Assembly: GCA_035288145.1 (NCBI GenBank)
Contig: DATEAX010000027.1
Span: 1-6,793, forward strand
Length of the DNA: 6,793 bases
Source: DATEAX01 sp035288145
Lineage (GTDB): Bacteria; Patescibacteriota; UBA1384; UBA12157; JAENIV01
Direction: 5' to 3'
Positions 6,189 through 6,793 of the stretch are shown in pieces. The number at the start of each line of letters is the position of its first letter. Position 1 is the first letter of the stretch. The notes beneath the pieces are model-generated. The model had not been told where the DNA came from. It worked only from the letters and a program-made list of their open reading frames with translations, and made no database searches. The translations under genes were made by a program, and so were the position numbers.

Positions 6189-6217
6189 ATTATAGCACAT
6201 TGACGGCCGTTTGTCAA
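6189..6217 (-). promoter_or_regulatory. Consensus sigma70-type promoter of the hydrolase gene
   Basis: On the minus strand a perfect TTGACA (6217-6212), a 17-bp spacer and a perfect TATAAT (6194-6189). This is a full consensus promoter, which suggests high constitutive expression. Transcription would start near 6182, 39 bases before the ATG at 6143. It also rules out the upstream extension of the reading frame to 6512. Confidence 0.88.
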
Positions 6218-6245
6218 GTACACCAAGTCTTATGGCGACATCTTC

Positions 6246-6274
6246 TTGACGCCCAAAACAAAATATGTTATAAA
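6246..6274 (+). promoter_or_regulatory. Extended -10 promoter, divergent from the hydrolase promoter
   Basis: TTGACG (6246-6251, five of six), a 17-bp spacer and TATAAA (6269-6274, five of six), with TG at 6266-6267 giving an extended -10. Transcription would start near 6281, leaving a leader of about 155 nt before the ATG at 6437. Only 28 bp separate it from the oppositely directed promoter at 6189-6217. Confidence 0.7.
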
Positions 6275-6296
6275 TATTATCTGGACTTTGACAATT

Positions 6297-6356
6297 TTGC
6301 CGAGGGATTACATTGCCATTATCCGCGAGGATTACGCTCGACATATCTCTCGGCAA
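6297..6356 (+). promoter_or_regulatory. Structured leader RNA element with an 11-bp closing stem
   Basis: TTGCCGAGGGA (6297-6307) pairs with TCTCTCGGCAA (6346-6356) through 11 pairs, one of them G-U. The 38-nt interior can form ATCC-GCGA-GGAT (6321-6332), a short stem with a GNRA-type loop, or alternatively CGAG/CTCG (6326-6329 with 6337-6340). It lies inside the predicted transcript, 16 nt from its start, and well away from the Shine-Dalgarno. I do not recognise a known riboswitch. A regulatory leader or an independent small RNA are both possible. Confidence 0.5.
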
Positions 6357-6374
6357 TTCAATCTTCACCTTCCG

Positions 6375-6393
6375 CCCTTCGACAAGCTCGGGG
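6375..6393 (+). repeat. Short palindromic dispersed-type repeat (REP-like)
   Basis: CCCTTCGACAAGCTCGGGG folds as CCC/GGG, a TT bulge and CGA/TCG around a CAAGC loop. It differs by one base from CCCTTCGACAAGCTCAGGG, a short palindrome I remember as scattered in many copies through diverse bacterial genomes. Only one copy is in the window, so repetition cannot be shown here. It sits in the leader 43 bases before the ATG at 6437. Confidence 0.55.
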
Positions 6394-6436
6394 TTAAAAT
6401 ACTGGAAGAATCTGAAATTCAAAGGAGGAAACTGCC

Positions 6437-6793
6437 ATGACGAAAGTAAAGCAGTATGCCATCGAACATGCCGTAACTCAAGACACGCTAGGAACGCGCT
6501 TTGATGGCGCAAGGGACGAGCGTTTCACCCTCGAATACTCTAAGGACGCTGCCAATGCCGCCAAGGTAAAGTTTATTGGCGCGCTCAAGCCGGGCGATGA
6601 GATCTTCATGGAAGCCGGTTCCGGAGCCGAGCGTTTTGCTCTCGGATGTGTAAGAGCCGGAGCCGAGGTCTTCCGTATCCCGACTTACCAAGTGCATGAT
6701 GAGCTCAAAAGACGCGGCAACGGGTTTGAACCGGAGGGAGACGAGAGCGACGAGCAAACCGAAAAGAGGAAAAAGTCCAAGAAGGCCCAGATG
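6437..6793 (+). CDS. Unknown protein, 5' part; weak IS110/RuvC-like similarity
   Basis: 119 codons without a stop, cut by the window end. The ATG has AAAGGAGG (6421-6428) eight bases upstream. I do not recognise the protein with certainty. Residues 51-94, with GDEIFMEAGSGAERFALG and then CVRAGAEVFRIPTYQV, resemble the second half of the RuvC-like domain of IS110/Piv DEDD recombinases, where 'v.lEatGgy...l...L..aG..v.lvnp..v' holds the catalytic glutamate (here E59). The first acidic position would be E10 in QYAIE rather than the usual D. D102 and D105 (GDESDE) mimic the later D-x-x-D spacing but lie in a charged linker that ends Lys-rich (EKRKKSKK, 109-116). A degenerate or domesticated relative, or a fold match only, are both possible. 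No terminal repeats of a mobile element are visible. Confidence 0.6.
   Translation, partial: MTKVKQYAIEHAVTQDTLGTRFDGARDERFTLEYSKDAANAAKVKFIGALKPGDEIFMEAGSGAERFALGCVRAGAEVFRIPTYQVHDELKRRGNGFEPEGDESDEQTEKRKKSKKAQM

Noticed and set aside
6288..6293. A further perfect TTGACA on the plus strand within the leader.
   Set aside because: No -10-like hexamer lies 15-19 bases downstream, so it is not a supported promoter.
6144..6512. In-frame upstream extension of the hydrolase reading frame to 6512 on the minus strand.
   Set aside because: It runs through a perfect promoter, the divergent promoter and the leader, and its peptide (for example PELVEG) is just the translation of the dispersed palindrome. 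The start at 6143 has a ribosome binding site and begins a proper membrane anchor.

Overview
The window looks like a piece of an ultra-small, host-associated bacterium of the Patescibacteria/CPR kind. This is inferred from several traits: short membrane-anchored envelope proteins, a YerB-type (DUF3048) protein next to a TolB-like propeller, a LytR_C-like tail, strong AAGGAGG ribosome binding sites with sigma70-type promoters, and tight gene packing. TGA is used as a stop codon (at 98-100, 2690-2692 and on the minus strand at 4904-4902), so the recoded-UGA lineages are unlikely. No rRNA, tRNA, CRISPR array or complete insertion sequence is visible.

Left part, 1-4849, plus strand. The last 32 codons of an envelope-type gene end at 100. 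A good promoter (TTGACA/TACAAT, 118-145) then starts a compact four-gene operon. Its genes encode a proline-rich single-pass membrane protein with a PsbP-like C-terminal domain (176-1333), a two-TM sensor histidine kinase (1361-2692), a membrane-anchored TolB/WD40-like propeller (2689-3756) and a membrane-anchored YerB/DUF3048 protein (3758-4849). All four proteins have a membrane anchor, and most of their mass probably lies outside the cytoplasm (the proline-rich half of the first may be inside). Genes 2 and 3 overlap by ATGA, and genes 3 and 4 are one base apart. The operon therefore reads as a cell-envelope sensing and maintenance unit, but no response regulator is in the window.

Middle part, 4850-6217, minus strand. 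A strong intrinsic terminator (4848-4885) faces a two-gene operon of unknown small proteins, 79 aa acidic and 72 aa basic, which overlap as TAATG. Upstream of it is a roughly 200-bp noncoding stretch with a promoter, a weak terminator, duplicated -35-like hexamers, a small palindrome and a 9-bp tandem repeat. Next comes a membrane-anchored GH73/lysozyme-like peptidoglycan hydrolase (5556-6143). It has a perfect TTGACA-17-TATAAT promoter, and its transcript should begin with a stem-loop.

Right part, 6218-6793, plus strand. A divergent extended -10 promoter (6246-6274) drives a leader of about 155 nt. The leader carries an 11-bp stem and a short palindrome of a dispersed type. It leads into a gene cut by the window end (6437-6793). 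Its N-terminal 119 residues weakly resemble the RuvC-like domain of IS110/Piv-type DEDD recombinases. The leader plus this gene, and the two-gene small-protein operon, are the least explained parts of the window.
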